The notes beneath the pieces are model-generated. The model searched no databases and was not told the DNA's origin. It was given only the letters and a program-made list of their open reading frames with translations. Positions 35,170 to 45,719 of a stretch of 64,000 bases of DNA are shown here, piece after piece. The stretch's first letter is position 1. Every line of letters starts with the position of its first letter. Source of the stretch: Pseudomonas cerasi (lineage in GTDB: Bacteria; Pseudomonadota; Gammaproteobacteria; Pseudomonadales; Pseudomonadaceae); assembly GCF_900074915.1 (NCBI RefSeq), contig NZ_LT222319.1:4993001-5057000 (forward strand), in the 5' to 3' direction. The translations under genes and the position numbers were made by a program.

Positions 35170-36682
35170 TGGCGAGATCGCTCTTCATGGCATTGCAACG
35201 AGTTACTACATCACTAACTGCAAGAATGAGTCGGTCATTGACGGATGCGATCTTCAGGTCGCCTGTGCCTTCATAAACGCTGTCACGCTCAAGAATTAGC
35301 TGATCTAAGACAGCCTCATGAGGTCCATCCAGCCAAGGCTGAAAATGCGAACAGGTATAACAGGCGACCGGGGCCAGAGCGCCACAAAATCCATAGCTCC
35401 CGCAGCTACCTACGTTGCCACCTGCACTGCAAATCCTGCTTGAACGATCCCCACCACGGCGAGCCTTGGTTTCATCAACAACAAGTACGCCTTGGAACGC
35501 TTGCGCAAGTGGAGCCAATTGCAGCGCCACAGCTTTATCAATGCGTTCAACGATCTCGGGAATGTTCCTCACATAGACGCCAGCATTTTGGATGTCGGAG
35601 TGATCAAGCGCTTGCGCGATGATGTATTCCCCCCTGCCTTCCCTCGCAAGGTTGGTCCCGAGGGTGTAGCGGAAGCGGTATGGGTTGATGTTGGTGTAAG
35701 CGCCAGTTCTGTGACTGGTAACGGCGATCACTTCTTTAACGCTCGACATCGAGTAACCGATCTCACTCACCCGGGCATGCAAAAAATCTCCTGCCAGTTG
35801 CGCCTCAAGGTCTTTATTCACGTCGTAGTGTTTGATTGCCGGAAACAGTGGCAACTCGGGCACAAGATTCTGCTGGTTAGACCAACTGCACAGATCAGAA
35901 AAAGTTGATTTGACATAGCCTGCCTGCTCATGAAGAAGCGTCCACAAGTCTTCAACAACCTCAAACTTAGAAAACGACTGGCGCCACCCCTCGTGCTTTT
36001 GCTTGCCACGCGGAAAATTGATGAAATAACGCTGCCCGACAGACATAAGGTCTTTAATCTTCAAAGCTGCGATTTGAGCTGGGCGTCTGCCAGTCATGGC
36101 TAAAATCATCGCGAAGCAAGTTGCTCGCAAATCGAGTTTTCCAATTGCATAACAATCAAGCACGCCTGAGACGATAGCCTCCATCTCAATGTCTGTAAGC
36201 GGCCCATTTTCTGGACACATCGACTGTACCGCGTAGCCTTTTTCGCCCCCTTTGATCCTCCAGCCCTCCATCATTTTCAAGGTGTCGGCGGAGGCTCCAG
36301 GATATCCAAGACTTACCCATGTGCGAATGAATGCACGCATAGGGCTCAGCTCCCACTCAGTATCAGCTATTTGTGAGCGATAGGAGATCATCGATTCTGG
36401 ACTGAATAGTGGGAGACTATGAGTCGCCTCAAAATAAGATTTGAATCGGTGGTAAAGTAACATCGTGTACTGCGCTGAGCAGGTCTCTCCATAGATGGCC
36501 AAAACCTGCTTAAATGTGCGTTTTAAATCATCATTCAGCCATGCAGGAAGAGTACCCAAGTGGATTCTAATATCTTTACTCAGCCTCCACTTACTCGAGT
36601 AAACCTCCACCTCATAGCCATCTTTTGATAAAAACGAAGTGCGCTCATACCGGGCTAGGACTGCACTATTATTCACTATCAC
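35162..36682 (-). CDS. Tyrosine recombinase (second of trio)
   Basis: A 506-residue recombinase starting with GTG; GGAGG lies 7 bases upstream and the start overlaps the previous gene by 14 bp. Active-site residues are Arg200 (TGRRPAQI), Arg338 (INPYRFRYT, where Tyr335 occupies the usual His position of HxxR), His361 and Tyr370 (HSDIQNAGVYV). A C-terminal cysteine-rich stretch (ICSAGGNVGSCGSYGFCG, then CYTC) may be a zinc site. It is part of the same translationally coupled block. Confidence 0.85.
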   Translation of the reverse strand: MIVNNSAVLARYERTSFLSKDGYEVEVYSSKWRLSKDIRIHLGTLPAWLNDDLKRTFKQVLAIYGETCSAQYTMLLYHRFKSYFEATHSLPLFSPESMISYRSQIADTEWELSPMRAFIRTWVSLGYPGASADTLKMMEGWRIKGGEKGYAVQSMCPENGPLTDIEMEAIVSGVLDCYAIGKLDLRATCFAMILAMTGRRPAQIAALKIKDLMSVGQRYFINFPRGKQKHEGWRQSFSKFEVVEDLWTLLHEQAGYVKSTFSDLCSWSNQQNLVPELPLFPAIKHYDVNKDLEAQLAGDFLHARVSEIGYSMSSVKEVIAVTSHRTGAYTNINPYRFRYTLGTNLAREGRGEYIIAQALDHSDIQNAGVYVRNIPEIVERIDKAVALQLAPLAQAFQGVLVVDETKARRGGDRSSRICSAGGNVGSCGSYGFCGALAPVACYTCSHFQPWLDGPHEAVLDQLILERDSVYEGTGDLKIASVNDRLILAVSDVVTRCNAMKSDLANV

Positions 36683-37889
36683 CAGATGACCTCCTCAAGT
36701 GCTTTATTTGCAATCCCATCACAGCCTTTCCAGCTGCTTCCTTGATATGGCGCTTGTTGTAAATTGACGCAGTGCCAGACGTTTCACTCCACCCCATCAA
36801 GTAAGAGCGGAGCTTTTGTTCTCGCTCAGTGGTTATGCTGTCTTTATCGCAGCTCGTCGAAAAAATATAGTTCCAATGGTGCCGAAGGGCATGGGTATGC
36901 AGACCAGAAAACTCATCGGCTAAAGTCGACAGAGATGCAATAAATTTTCCGAAGCCAGAATTAGAAAGTGGCCAGCCCACAGTTCTTCCTGAGCGATGAA
37001 TCACAAAAAGATATCCATGCTTACGAGCACCCGGAATCTTGTTGCGGAATTTGGCGATGTATTCATGGACTCGCTGCATCAGCTCAGGGATTAGAGGAAA
37101 TGTACGCTCCCGCGTTTTAGCGACCGGCTGATATGTTCTCGGATCTCCAACAGAGTCTGCACGTCGCACAATTTTGACCGTATTTTTAGCAAAATCGAAG
37201 TCTTCCGTTTTGAGGTTCAGCAATTCTCCACGCCGCATTCCGGTGAGACGAAGAATTGTGAACATCAATGCGTTCCGAAATTGAAGGCCCACCTCGGTAA
37301 CCGGGTTGGATGCGCTACCTGGCTTGAGAACTTCTTCAACCGTATCCAAAACGGAGTCATCCAGATGGAAATCAGATCTGTCCTCGTCAGTTTTATCGCT
37401 AATCTTTGGTCGATTAGCTTTGATCTGAGCCACCATGACATCAATTTCCTGCGCGCTGGTCTCTGTTACTGGGTGCAATCTGCTCGCAAGAAATCCCACG
37501 TACCCAGCGATAACGGTTATTCGGTTGTACTGATTGTCCTTGGCGACCCTTCTATGACGGCCTTTGAGGGCCACGACCTGCTTGTCCTCTGAACACATAT
37601 CTTCCAGAGGCTTTTGCATGAAGTCCCGCAAAGAATGGATCTCATGGCGACAAAGCAGCTCGCAACGCTTAAAACGCGACTCTAGATCAAGGTCGTAGTA
37701 ATTCTGCCAAGCGCACATGGCCTTGAGCGCCGATAGCGCGTTATTGATCGTGTTAATGGAAAGCGAGCGCCCACGCATCTCAGCGGTCACGTACAGCGCG
37801 GGGTAGTAAAGCGGCATGCCGGCGTTATCGACGAGGATTGAAAACCTTTCTCCTGACTTCCCCTGAAACCGTCTGATTGCTAACTGCAT
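36669..37889 (-). CDS. Tyrosine recombinase/integrase (first of trio)
   Basis: A 406-residue phage-integrase-type recombinase with a SAM-like N-terminal DNA-binding domain. The full catalytic set is present: Arg219 (TGMRRGEL), His333-x-x-Arg336 (HALRHH) and Tyr377 (SIYNKR). The ATG at 37889 is preferred over GTG two codons earlier because GAGG lies 6 bases before it. It is the outermost gene of the island, 70-75 bp from the proposed right end and next to the ssb terminator. Confidence 0.88.
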   Translation of the reverse strand: MQLAIRRFQGKSGERFSILVDNAGMPLYYPALYVTAEMRGRSLSINTINNALSALKAMCAWQNYYDLDLESRFKRCELLCRHEIHSLRDFMQKPLEDMCSEDKQVVALKGRHRRVAKDNQYNRITVIAGYVGFLASRLHPVTETSAQEIDVMVAQIKANRPKISDKTDEDRSDFHLDDSVLDTVEEVLKPGSASNPVTEVGLQFRNALMFTILRLTGMRRGELLNLKTEDFDFAKNTVKIVRRADSVGDPRTYQPVAKTRERTFPLIPELMQRVHEYIAKFRNKIPGARKHGYLFVIHRSGRTVGWPLSNSGFGKFIASLSTLADEFSGLHTHALRHHWNYIFSTSCDKDSITTEREQKLRSYLMGWSETSGTASIYNKRHIKEAAGKAVMGLQIKHLRRSSGDSE

Positions 37890-37974
37890 ACGCACCTCGA
37901 ATTACTTACGTAAATTCAAGGTATGAACCTAGTGAAAACAGGTCAACTTATTTTTTACAACGCGAAAACGAGAA

Positions 37975-37995
37975 AGCCCCCGCAATGCGGGGGCT
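37975..37995 (-). terminator. Terminator of ssb
   Basis: AGCCCCCGC-att-GCGGGGGCT reads on the minus strand, followed by TTTCTCGTTTTCG. It lies 38 bp after the ssb stop and marks the right host flank of the island. Confidence 0.85.
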
Positions 37996-38032
37996 TCCTG
38001 AAGAAACTTTACAAAGAAGTCTCTACGGTTCC

Positions 38033-38596
38033 TCAGAACGGAATATCATCATCGAAGCTGTCGAAGTCAGCAGCTGGCTGCGGCGCTTGTTGTTGCGGCG
38101 CTGGGCGCGAGTCGCGTTGTGGCGGCTGCTGGTTGTAGTTCTGCTGAGGTGCGGACTGCTGCGGCGCCGATTGTTGTGGGCGCGACTGCTGTGGACGCGG
38201 TGCGGACTGGTTGTAGTTGCCGCCGCCCTGACCTTGTTGGGAGTCGCCCTGAGGACGGCCGCCCAGCAGTTGCATGGTGCCCTGCATGTCGACGACGATT
38301 TCAGTGGTGTAGCGCTTGATGCCGTCTTTTTCCCACTCGCGGGTCTGCAGCTTGCCTTCGATGTACACCTGCGAACCCTTGCGCAGGTATTCGCCAGCGA
38401 TTTCGGCGACTTTGCCGAACATCGATACACGGTGCCATTCGGTCTTTTCGACTTTCTGACCGGACTGCTTGTCAGTCCACTGTTCGCTGGTTGCCAGACT
38501 CAGGTTGGTCACGGCGTTACCGTTAGGCAAGTAGCGAACTTCGGGATCCTGGCCGCATGTACCGACCAATATGACTTTGTTAACCCCACGGGCCAT
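38033..38596 (-). CDS. ssb: Single-stranded DNA-binding protein
   Basis: A 187-residue SSB with the OB fold at residues ~1-110 (VNKVILVGTCGQDPEVRYLP, then WHRVSMFGKVAEIAGEYL and GSQVYIEGKL). A Gly/Gln/Pro-rich linker with repeated PQQS-type units follows. The conserved acidic tip DFDSFDDDIPF recruits repair and replication proteins. It starts 10 bp after the MFS gene stop, so it shares that transcript. It is the first core gene to the right of the island. Confidence 0.96.
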   Translation of the reverse strand: MARGVNKVILVGTCGQDPEVRYLPNGNAVTNLSLATSEQWTDKQSGQKVEKTEWHRVSMFGKVAEIAGEYLRKGSQVYIEGKLQTREWEKDGIKRYTTEIVVDMQGTMQLLGGRPQGDSQQGQGGGNYNQSAPRPQQSRPQQSAPQQSAPQQNYNQQPPQRDSRPAPQQQAPQPAADFDSFDDDIPF

Positions 38597-38605
38597 AACG
38601 TTCTC

Positions 38606-40000
38606 CTAGGCTTCGCACGCTTCTGACGCTGGATTGACCAGCTTTTCGAGAGAGGCACGATCCAATAATTTTGTGTCGAGTTTTATGTAGATGGCTGCCT
38701 CTTCCGCAACCACCACTGCATCTGTCACGCCTGCTACGGACATCAAACGCTCTGCCAGGCCTGCTTCACGCTGCGCCTGCGGCGACAACGGCAGACGTAG
38801 GCTGGTCACGTAAGGCGGTTCTCGCATGGTCACTGCGAAGGCGAGCCAGACGGCGGCCATGGCTGCACCACCCAGGAACACCACATCGAGACCACCGTGC
38901 TGGAACAACCAGCCGCCCAGTATCCCACCTGCGGCCGATCCAAGAAACTGGCTGGTGGAATAAACTCCCATTGCCGTGCCTTTTCCGCCGGCCGGTGAAA
39001 CCTTGCTGATCAACGACGGCAATGACGCTTCCAGCAGGTTGAACGCAGTGAAGAATACCACTGTCCCGATGACCAGTGCCCGCAACGTGTCCCCGTAGGC
39101 CCAGAAGAATAGCTCAGCCAGCATCAAAACTGTGACGGCGCCCAGCAGAACGCGCTTCATTTGACGTTTCTTCTCGCCATAGATGATGAACGGGATCATC
39201 GCGAAGAAGGAAACCAGCAAGGCGGTCAGGTACACCCACCAGTGTTGTTCCTTGGGCAAACCGGCTTTTTCGACCAGCGCCAGCGGCAAGGCCACGAAGC
39301 TGGACATGAGCATCGCATGCAACACGAAGATACCCAAATCCAGGCGCAGCAGGTCCGGATGACGCAACGTCGCCCCCAGTGCCTGTTTGGCGACGCCGGA
39401 TTCGCGGTGCATTAACGCCCCGCTGGCCTTGGGCACCACGTAGGCGACGATGAGAACACCTATCAAGGCCATGCCGCCAGTGGCCAGGAACAACCCGGAA
39501 AGACCGAACATGCCGGTGATGACCGGGCCGACGACCATGGCGATGGCGAACGACAGGCCGATGGTCATGCCGATCATGGCCATGGCCTTGGTGCGGTGCT
39601 GTTCGCGGGTCAGGTCGGAGAGCAGCGCCATGACCGCCGCGGAAATAGCGCCCGCCCCCTGCAGGATACGTCCGGCAATGATTCCCCAGATCGAATCCGC
39701 GTTCGCCGCCACCACGCTGCCGATCGCAAAGATGATCAGGCCGAAATAAATCACCGGTCGCCGTCCGATACGGTCGGAAATGACCCCGAACGGTATCTGC
39801 AACACAGCCTGGGTCAGACCGTAGGCGCCAATTGCCAGACCGATCAGTGCAGGGCTCGCGCCTGCCAGGTCCATGCCGTAGGTTGCCAGAACCGGCAAAA
39901 CCATGAACATGCCAAGCATGCGGAACGCGAACACCAGGGCCAGACCGCCTGCTGCGCGGGTCTCGCCGCTACTCATACGCTCGCTGTGGGTATCGTGCAT
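38606..40000 (-). CDS. MFS transporter, YajR-like
   Basis: A 464-residue 12-helix major facilitator. Helix-2/3 motif A is GVISDRIGRRPV, and the conserved SDLTREQHRTKAMAMIGMTI appears in the middle loop. The last ~70 residues form a soluble domain (AERLMSVAGVTDAVVVAEEA, then IYIKLDTKLLDRASLEKLV) like the YAM domain of YajR. It is probably a proton-coupled drug or metabolite exporter; the substrate is unknown. It is divergent from uvrA and precedes ssb on the minus strand, as in P. aeruginosa. Confidence 0.9.
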   Translation of the reverse strand: MHDTHSERMSSGETRAAGGLALVFAFRMLGMFMVLPVLATYGMDLAGASPALIGLAIGAYGLTQAVLQIPFGVISDRIGRRPVIYFGLIIFAIGSVVAANADSIWGIIAGRILQGAGAISAAVMALLSDLTREQHRTKAMAMIGMTIGLSFAIAMVVGPVITGMFGLSGLFLATGGMALIGVLIVAYVVPKASGALMHRESGVAKQALGATLRHPDLLRLDLGIFVLHAMLMSSFVALPLALVEKAGLPKEQHWWVYLTALLVSFFAMIPFIIYGEKKRQMKRVLLGAVTVLMLAELFFWAYGDTLRALVIGTVVFFTAFNLLEASLPSLISKVSPAGGKGTAMGVYSTSQFLGSAAGGILGGWLFQHGGLDVVFLGGAAMAAVWLAFAVTMREPPYVTSLRLPLSPQAQREAGLAERLMSVAGVTDAVVVAEEAAIYIKLDTKLLDRASLEKLVNPASEACEA

Positions 40001-40068
40001 GGAATAACCTCGTGTGAACCGGCGGCGATTCTACCAGTCCCATCGTTGTACAGCACATACGCGACGCT

Positions 40069-40098
40069 TTGCCGCGTAATGGCTCGGAGCCTTATACT
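40069..40098 (+). promoter_or_regulatory. Candidate promoter of uvrA
   Basis: TTGCCG at 40069-40074 and TATACT at 40093-40098 are separated by 18 bp. The -10 is about 30 bases before the uvrA GTG. I see no LexA box (CTG-N10-CAG) here. Confidence 0.4.
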
Positions 40099-40129
40099 CC
40101 GTCGTTTATGCCCGCCAAGCGAGGCCGCA

Positions 40130-42964
<2,835 letters not shown>

Positions 42965-43009
42965 CGCTAGTGATGAAAAACGGGGTCGGCGTCAGTCGAA
43001 CCCGGATAC

Positions 43010-43046
43010 AAAAAAGCTCCTGTCACGCAAGTGCAGGAGCTTTTTC
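43010..43046. terminator. Bidirectional terminator, uvrA and ferritin genes
   Basis: AAAAAGCTCCTG, the loop, then CAGGAGCTTTTT form a strong hairpin between convergent genes, with A- and T-runs on both sides. Confidence 0.9.
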
Positions 43047-43059
43047 ATGAGCGGCTGAA

Positions 43060-43524
43060 TCAGAACTGCGATTGCAGGTAGTTCTGCAGGCCGATGGACT
43101 TGATCAGCCCCATCTGCTGTTCGAGCCAGTAGGTATGGTCTTCTTCCGTATCAGCCAACTGTACGCGCAGGATTTCGCGGGTCACGTAGTCGCTGTGCAG
43201 CTCACAGAGCTCGATACCCTTGCACAGGGCAGCACGTACCTTGTATTCGAGACGCAGATCGCTGGCGAGCATCTCAGGCACTGTGGTGCCGACGTCGAGG
43301 TCGTCAGGGCGCATGCGCGGCGTGCCTTCGAGCATGAGGATACGACGCATCAGCGCATCAGCGTGTTGCGCCTCTTCTTCCATCTCATGATTGATACGCT
43401 CGTAGAGCTTCGAAAAGCCCCAGTCTTCGTACATGCGTGAGTGAACGAAATATTGGTCACGAGCTGCCAGTTCGCCCGTGAGCAACGTGTTGAGATAATC
43501 GATTACTTCCGGGTGGCCTTGCAT
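43060..43524 (-). CDS. bfrA: Bacterioferritin-family ferritin, heme Met absent
   Basis: A 154-residue four-helix ferritin starting MQGHPEVIDYLNTLLTGEL. The ferroxidase residues Glu18, Glu51 and His54 are present, with Glu94 and the ETEEDHTYWLE-type Glu127/His130 region. Position 52, the heme-ligand Met of true bacterioferritins, is Ala (EEEAQHAD). The P. aeruginosa homologue called BfrA has been described as a heme-free ferritin (FtnA), and this fits. It stores iron in the cytosol. The upstream neighbour katA on the same strand links it to peroxide defence. ATG 43524 is chosen because AGGAG lies 9 bases upstream; the longer opening adds 19 unlike residues. Confidence 0.92.
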   Translation of the reverse strand: MQGHPEVIDYLNTLLTGELAARDQYFVHSRMYEDWGFSKLYERINHEMEEEAQHADALMRRILMLEGTPRMRPDDLDVGTTVPEMLASDLRLEYKVRAALCKGIELCELHSDYVTREILRVQLADTEEDHTYWLEQQMGLIKSIGLQNYLQSQF

Positions 43525-43631
43525 CGCACCAGACTCCTGCTTCAAAGGCGCTAGTTTGAACCAAGCGTCGCGCGAGGTCACTTAGAAAAACGCAATAAAC
43601 CGACGAAAAGTGGCGAAATTACGCCGTTAAG

Positions 43632-43665
43632 AAGCGAAAAACCGCCCAAATGAGGGCGGTTCTGT
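43632..43665 (-). terminator. Terminator after katA
   Basis: On the minus strand AACCGCCCTCATTTGGGCGG, followed by TTTTTCGC, forms a hairpin plus T-run just after the katA stop. Confidence 0.85.
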
Positions 43666-43678
43666 TTCTCACTTCGAC

Positions 43679-45124
43679 TCAGCCCAGTTTTATGCCCAAT
43701 GCGTTTGCGATGCCTTCTCCGTAAGCAGGGTCGGCTTTGTGGAAATGCTGCAACTGACGCTGAACCACGTCACTGGAAACGCCTGCCATTGCCCCGGCAA
43801 TGTTGCCGATCAACAGCGCTTTCTGATCAGCGCTCATCAGATTGAACAACTTACCTGCCTGACTGTAGTAATCACCGTCTACCCGATGATCATGACGATC
43901 TGCGGCACCGCTCAGAGACAGCGCAGGCTCTGCGTAGCGCGGATCTTCTTTCGGTGCATCCGAATAGCTGTTCGGTTCATAGTTTGGCGCCGCACCACCA
44001 TTGGTGCCGAAGGCCATCGCCCCGTCACGTTGATAGCTGTGTACAGGACTCTTGGGGGCATTGATCGGCAACTGCTGGTGATTGGTACCCACGCGGTAGC
44101 GATGCGCATCGGCGTAGGCAAATACGCGCCCTTGCAGCATACGGTCTGGCGAAAGGCCAACGCCTGGCACCATGTTGCTCGGGCCGAACGCGGCCTGCTC
44201 GACTTCGGCAAAATAGTTGAGAGGGTTACGGTTCAACTCCAGTTCGCCGACCTCGATCAGCGGGTACTCTTTCTGCGACCAGGTCTTGGTCACGTCGAAC
44301 GGGTTCTCATGATGATTCGCAGCCTGAGCCTCGGTCATCAACTGAATGCACACCTGCCACTTGGGGAAGTCGCCCTTCTCGATGGCAGTGAACAGATCGC
44401 GCTGAGCGTAATCGGGATCAGTACCGGCAATCCGCGCAGCGTCTGCGGGTGCCAAGTTCTTGATCCCTTGGCGGGTCTTGTAATGCCACTTCACCCAATG
44501 GCGCTCGCCTACAGCATTGATGAGGCTATAGGTGTGGCTGCCGAAGCCGTGCATGTGACGGTAGCCGTCCGGAATGCCACGATCAGAGAACAGAATGGTG
44601 ACCTGGTGCAGCGCCTCAGGCGAGTGCGACCAGAAATCCCACATCATCTGAGGACTTTTCAGATTGGTCTGCGGCAGGCGCTTCTGAGTGTGAATGAAGT
44701 CAGGGAATTTCAGAGGGTCACGGATAAAGAACACCGGCGTGTTGTTGCCCACGATGTCCCAGTTACCTTCCTCGGTGTAAAACTTGATCGCAAAGCCGCG
44801 CGGGTCACGCTCGGTGTCAGCCGAACCACGCTCTCCGCCTACGGTGGAGAAGCGCAGGAAAATCGGTGTCTGCTTGCCCACCGTGTCGAACAGCCTGGCG
44901 CTGGTGTACTGGCTGATGTCGCGGGTCACGGTAAACGTGCCATGAGCACCCGATCCCTTGGCATGCACGCGACGCTCCGGGATGTTCTCACGGTTGAAGT
45001 GGGCAAGCTTTTCGATCAGATGGAAATCATCAAGCAGTAGAGGACCACGTGGGCCTGCCGAACGGGAGTTCTGATTGTCTGCGACTGGGGCACCGCTGGC
45101 GGTCGTAAGGGTCTTCTGGCTCAT
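43679..45124 (-). CDS. katA: Catalase, small-subunit clade III
   Basis: A 481-residue monofunctional heme catalase. The active-site His is in RVHAKGSGA, the distal Asn in VGNNTPVFF, and the proximal heme-ligand Tyr in RMLQGRVFAYADAHRYR. NADPH-binding-type residues typical of small-subunit catalases are present in the C-terminal half. It destroys hydrogen peroxide in the cytosol. The gene sits between the ferritin gene and rplQ, the same neighbourhood as katA of P. aeruginosa. A palindromic site lies about 95 bases upstream of its start. Confidence 0.95.
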   Translation of the reverse strand: MSQKTLTTASGAPVADNQNSRSAGPRGPLLLDDFHLIEKLAHFNRENIPERRVHAKGSGAHGTFTVTRDISQYTSARLFDTVGKQTPIFLRFSTVGGERGSADTERDPRGFAIKFYTEEGNWDIVGNNTPVFFIRDPLKFPDFIHTQKRLPQTNLKSPQMMWDFWSHSPEALHQVTILFSDRGIPDGYRHMHGFGSHTYSLINAVGERHWVKWHYKTRQGIKNLAPADAARIAGTDPDYAQRDLFTAIEKGDFPKWQVCIQLMTEAQAANHHENPFDVTKTWSQKEYPLIEVGELELNRNPLNYFAEVEQAAFGPSNMVPGVGLSPDRMLQGRVFAYADAHRYRVGTNHQQLPINAPKSPVHSYQRDGAMAFGTNGGAAPNYEPNSYSDAPKEDPRYAEPALSLSGAADRHDHRVDGDYYSQAGKLFNLMSADQKALLIGNIAGAMAGVSSDVVQRQLQHFHKADPAYGEGIANALGIKLG

Positions 45125-45216
45125 CTACATCTTCCTCTGGTGTGTATAGCCGGCTGATCGGCTTGGGAGGAAGTATTGCCGAAAGCTATTGAAGCGTCGA
45201 ATTCATTAAATCATGA

Positions 45217-45226
45217 CTATCGATAG
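45217..45226. promoter_or_regulatory. Candidate OxyR-like site upstream of katA
   Basis: CTATCGATAG is a perfect 10-bp palindrome, flanked by TTG and TCA, about 93-102 bases before the katA start. ATAG/CTAT spacing resembles half-sites of OxyR. The full consensus is not met, so the call is tentative. Confidence 0.3.
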
Positions 45227-45246
45227 CAATTCTTAATTCCGGAAAA

Positions 45247-45278
45247 CAAAAAACCGGGCACTAGGCCCGGTTTCATGT
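45247..45278 (-). terminator. Terminator of the alpha operon
   Basis: On the minus strand AAACCGGGCCTAGTGCCCGG, followed by TTTTTTGTTTTCC, forms a strong hairpin and U-run, 14 bp after the rplQ stop. Confidence 0.92.
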
Positions 45279-45291
45279 TCAAACTGATGTC

Positions 45292-45678
45292 TTATTCAGC
45301 AGCTTCTACAGAGCCACCGACAGGACGATCAACCAGCTCGACGTACGCCATTGGCGCGTTGTCGCCAGCGCGGAAACCGCACTTGAGGATGCGCAGGTAG
45401 CCGCCCTGACGGGTTGCATAGCGCTTGCCCAGATCGTTGAACAGTTTGCCGACGATTTCTTTCGAACGAGTACGGTCGAAAGCCAGACGACGGTTGGCAA
45501 CGCTGTCTTCCTTGGCCAGGGTGATCAGCGGCTCGGCAACGCGGCGCAGTTCCTTGGCTTTCGGCAGGGTAGTTTTGATCAGCTCGTGCTCGAACAGCGA
45601 CACCGCCATGTTTTGGAACATGGCTTTGCGGTGAGAGCTGGTACGGCTCAGGTGACGTCCACTTTTACGATGACGCAT
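45292..45678 (-). CDS. rplQ: Ribosomal protein L17
   Basis: A 128-residue L17 of the 50S subunit (MRHRKSGRHLSRTSSHRKAM start; KELRRVAEPLITLAK). It sits near the exit-tunnel rim. It is the last gene of the alpha operon, 41 bp after rpoA, and is followed by the terminator. Length is normal. Confidence 0.97.
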   Translation of the reverse strand: MRHRKSGRHLSRTSSHRKAMFQNMAVSLFEHELIKTTLPKAKELRRVAEPLITLAKEDSVANRRLAFDRTRSKEIVGKLFNDLGKRYATRQGGYLRILKCGFRAGDNAPMAYVELVDRPVGGSVEAAE

Positions 45679-45719
45679 GGTTCATTCCTTACCAAACTCG
45701 CGTTCGGTGATTACGACGA

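Larger units (their letters stand above)
19311..37960. mobile_element. Genomic island with recombinase trio and defence cargo
   Basis: The region between the GH10 operon and ssb has AT-richer cargo, two insertion sequences, and three adjacent tyrosine recombinases at its right end. The proposed limits are set by an imperfect inverted pair, both reading inward: TTGTAAA then TCTGCCTAGTTTCAC at 19311-19334, and TTGTAAA then TTGACCTGTTTTCAC on the minus strand at 37960-37932. A competing pair of limits is a 17/19 direct repeat at 19122-19140 and 37964-37982. The existence of an island is well supported; its exact ends are not. Confidence 0.55.

Noticed and set aside
32740..37889. Gamma-Mobile-Trio (GmtXYZ) assignment for the recombinase module
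   Set aside because: The three recombinases plus coiled-coil protein do not show the expected GmtX pattern as I recall it; size and layout fit Tn554-like or recombinase-trio elements better. A profile search would decide.
19325..37933. CCTAGT at both edges of the island as a 6-bp core site
   Set aside because: Six bases can match by chance and the spacing to the shared GTAAAT differs between the two edges; noted only as part of the inverted-end proposal.
37896..38032. A tRNA gene as the integration target
   Set aside because: No cloverleaf or tRNA-like sequence is seen at either edge; the right edge is the ssb terminator.
40001..40129. A LexA box upstream of uvrA
   Set aside because: No CTG-N10-CAG match is found on either strand in this gap.
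39596..40129. An extended N-terminus for uvrA
   Set aside because: The extra 178 codons are antisense to the MFS gene, and standard UvrA starts at DKILIRGARTHNL, with a ribosome binding site before the GTG.
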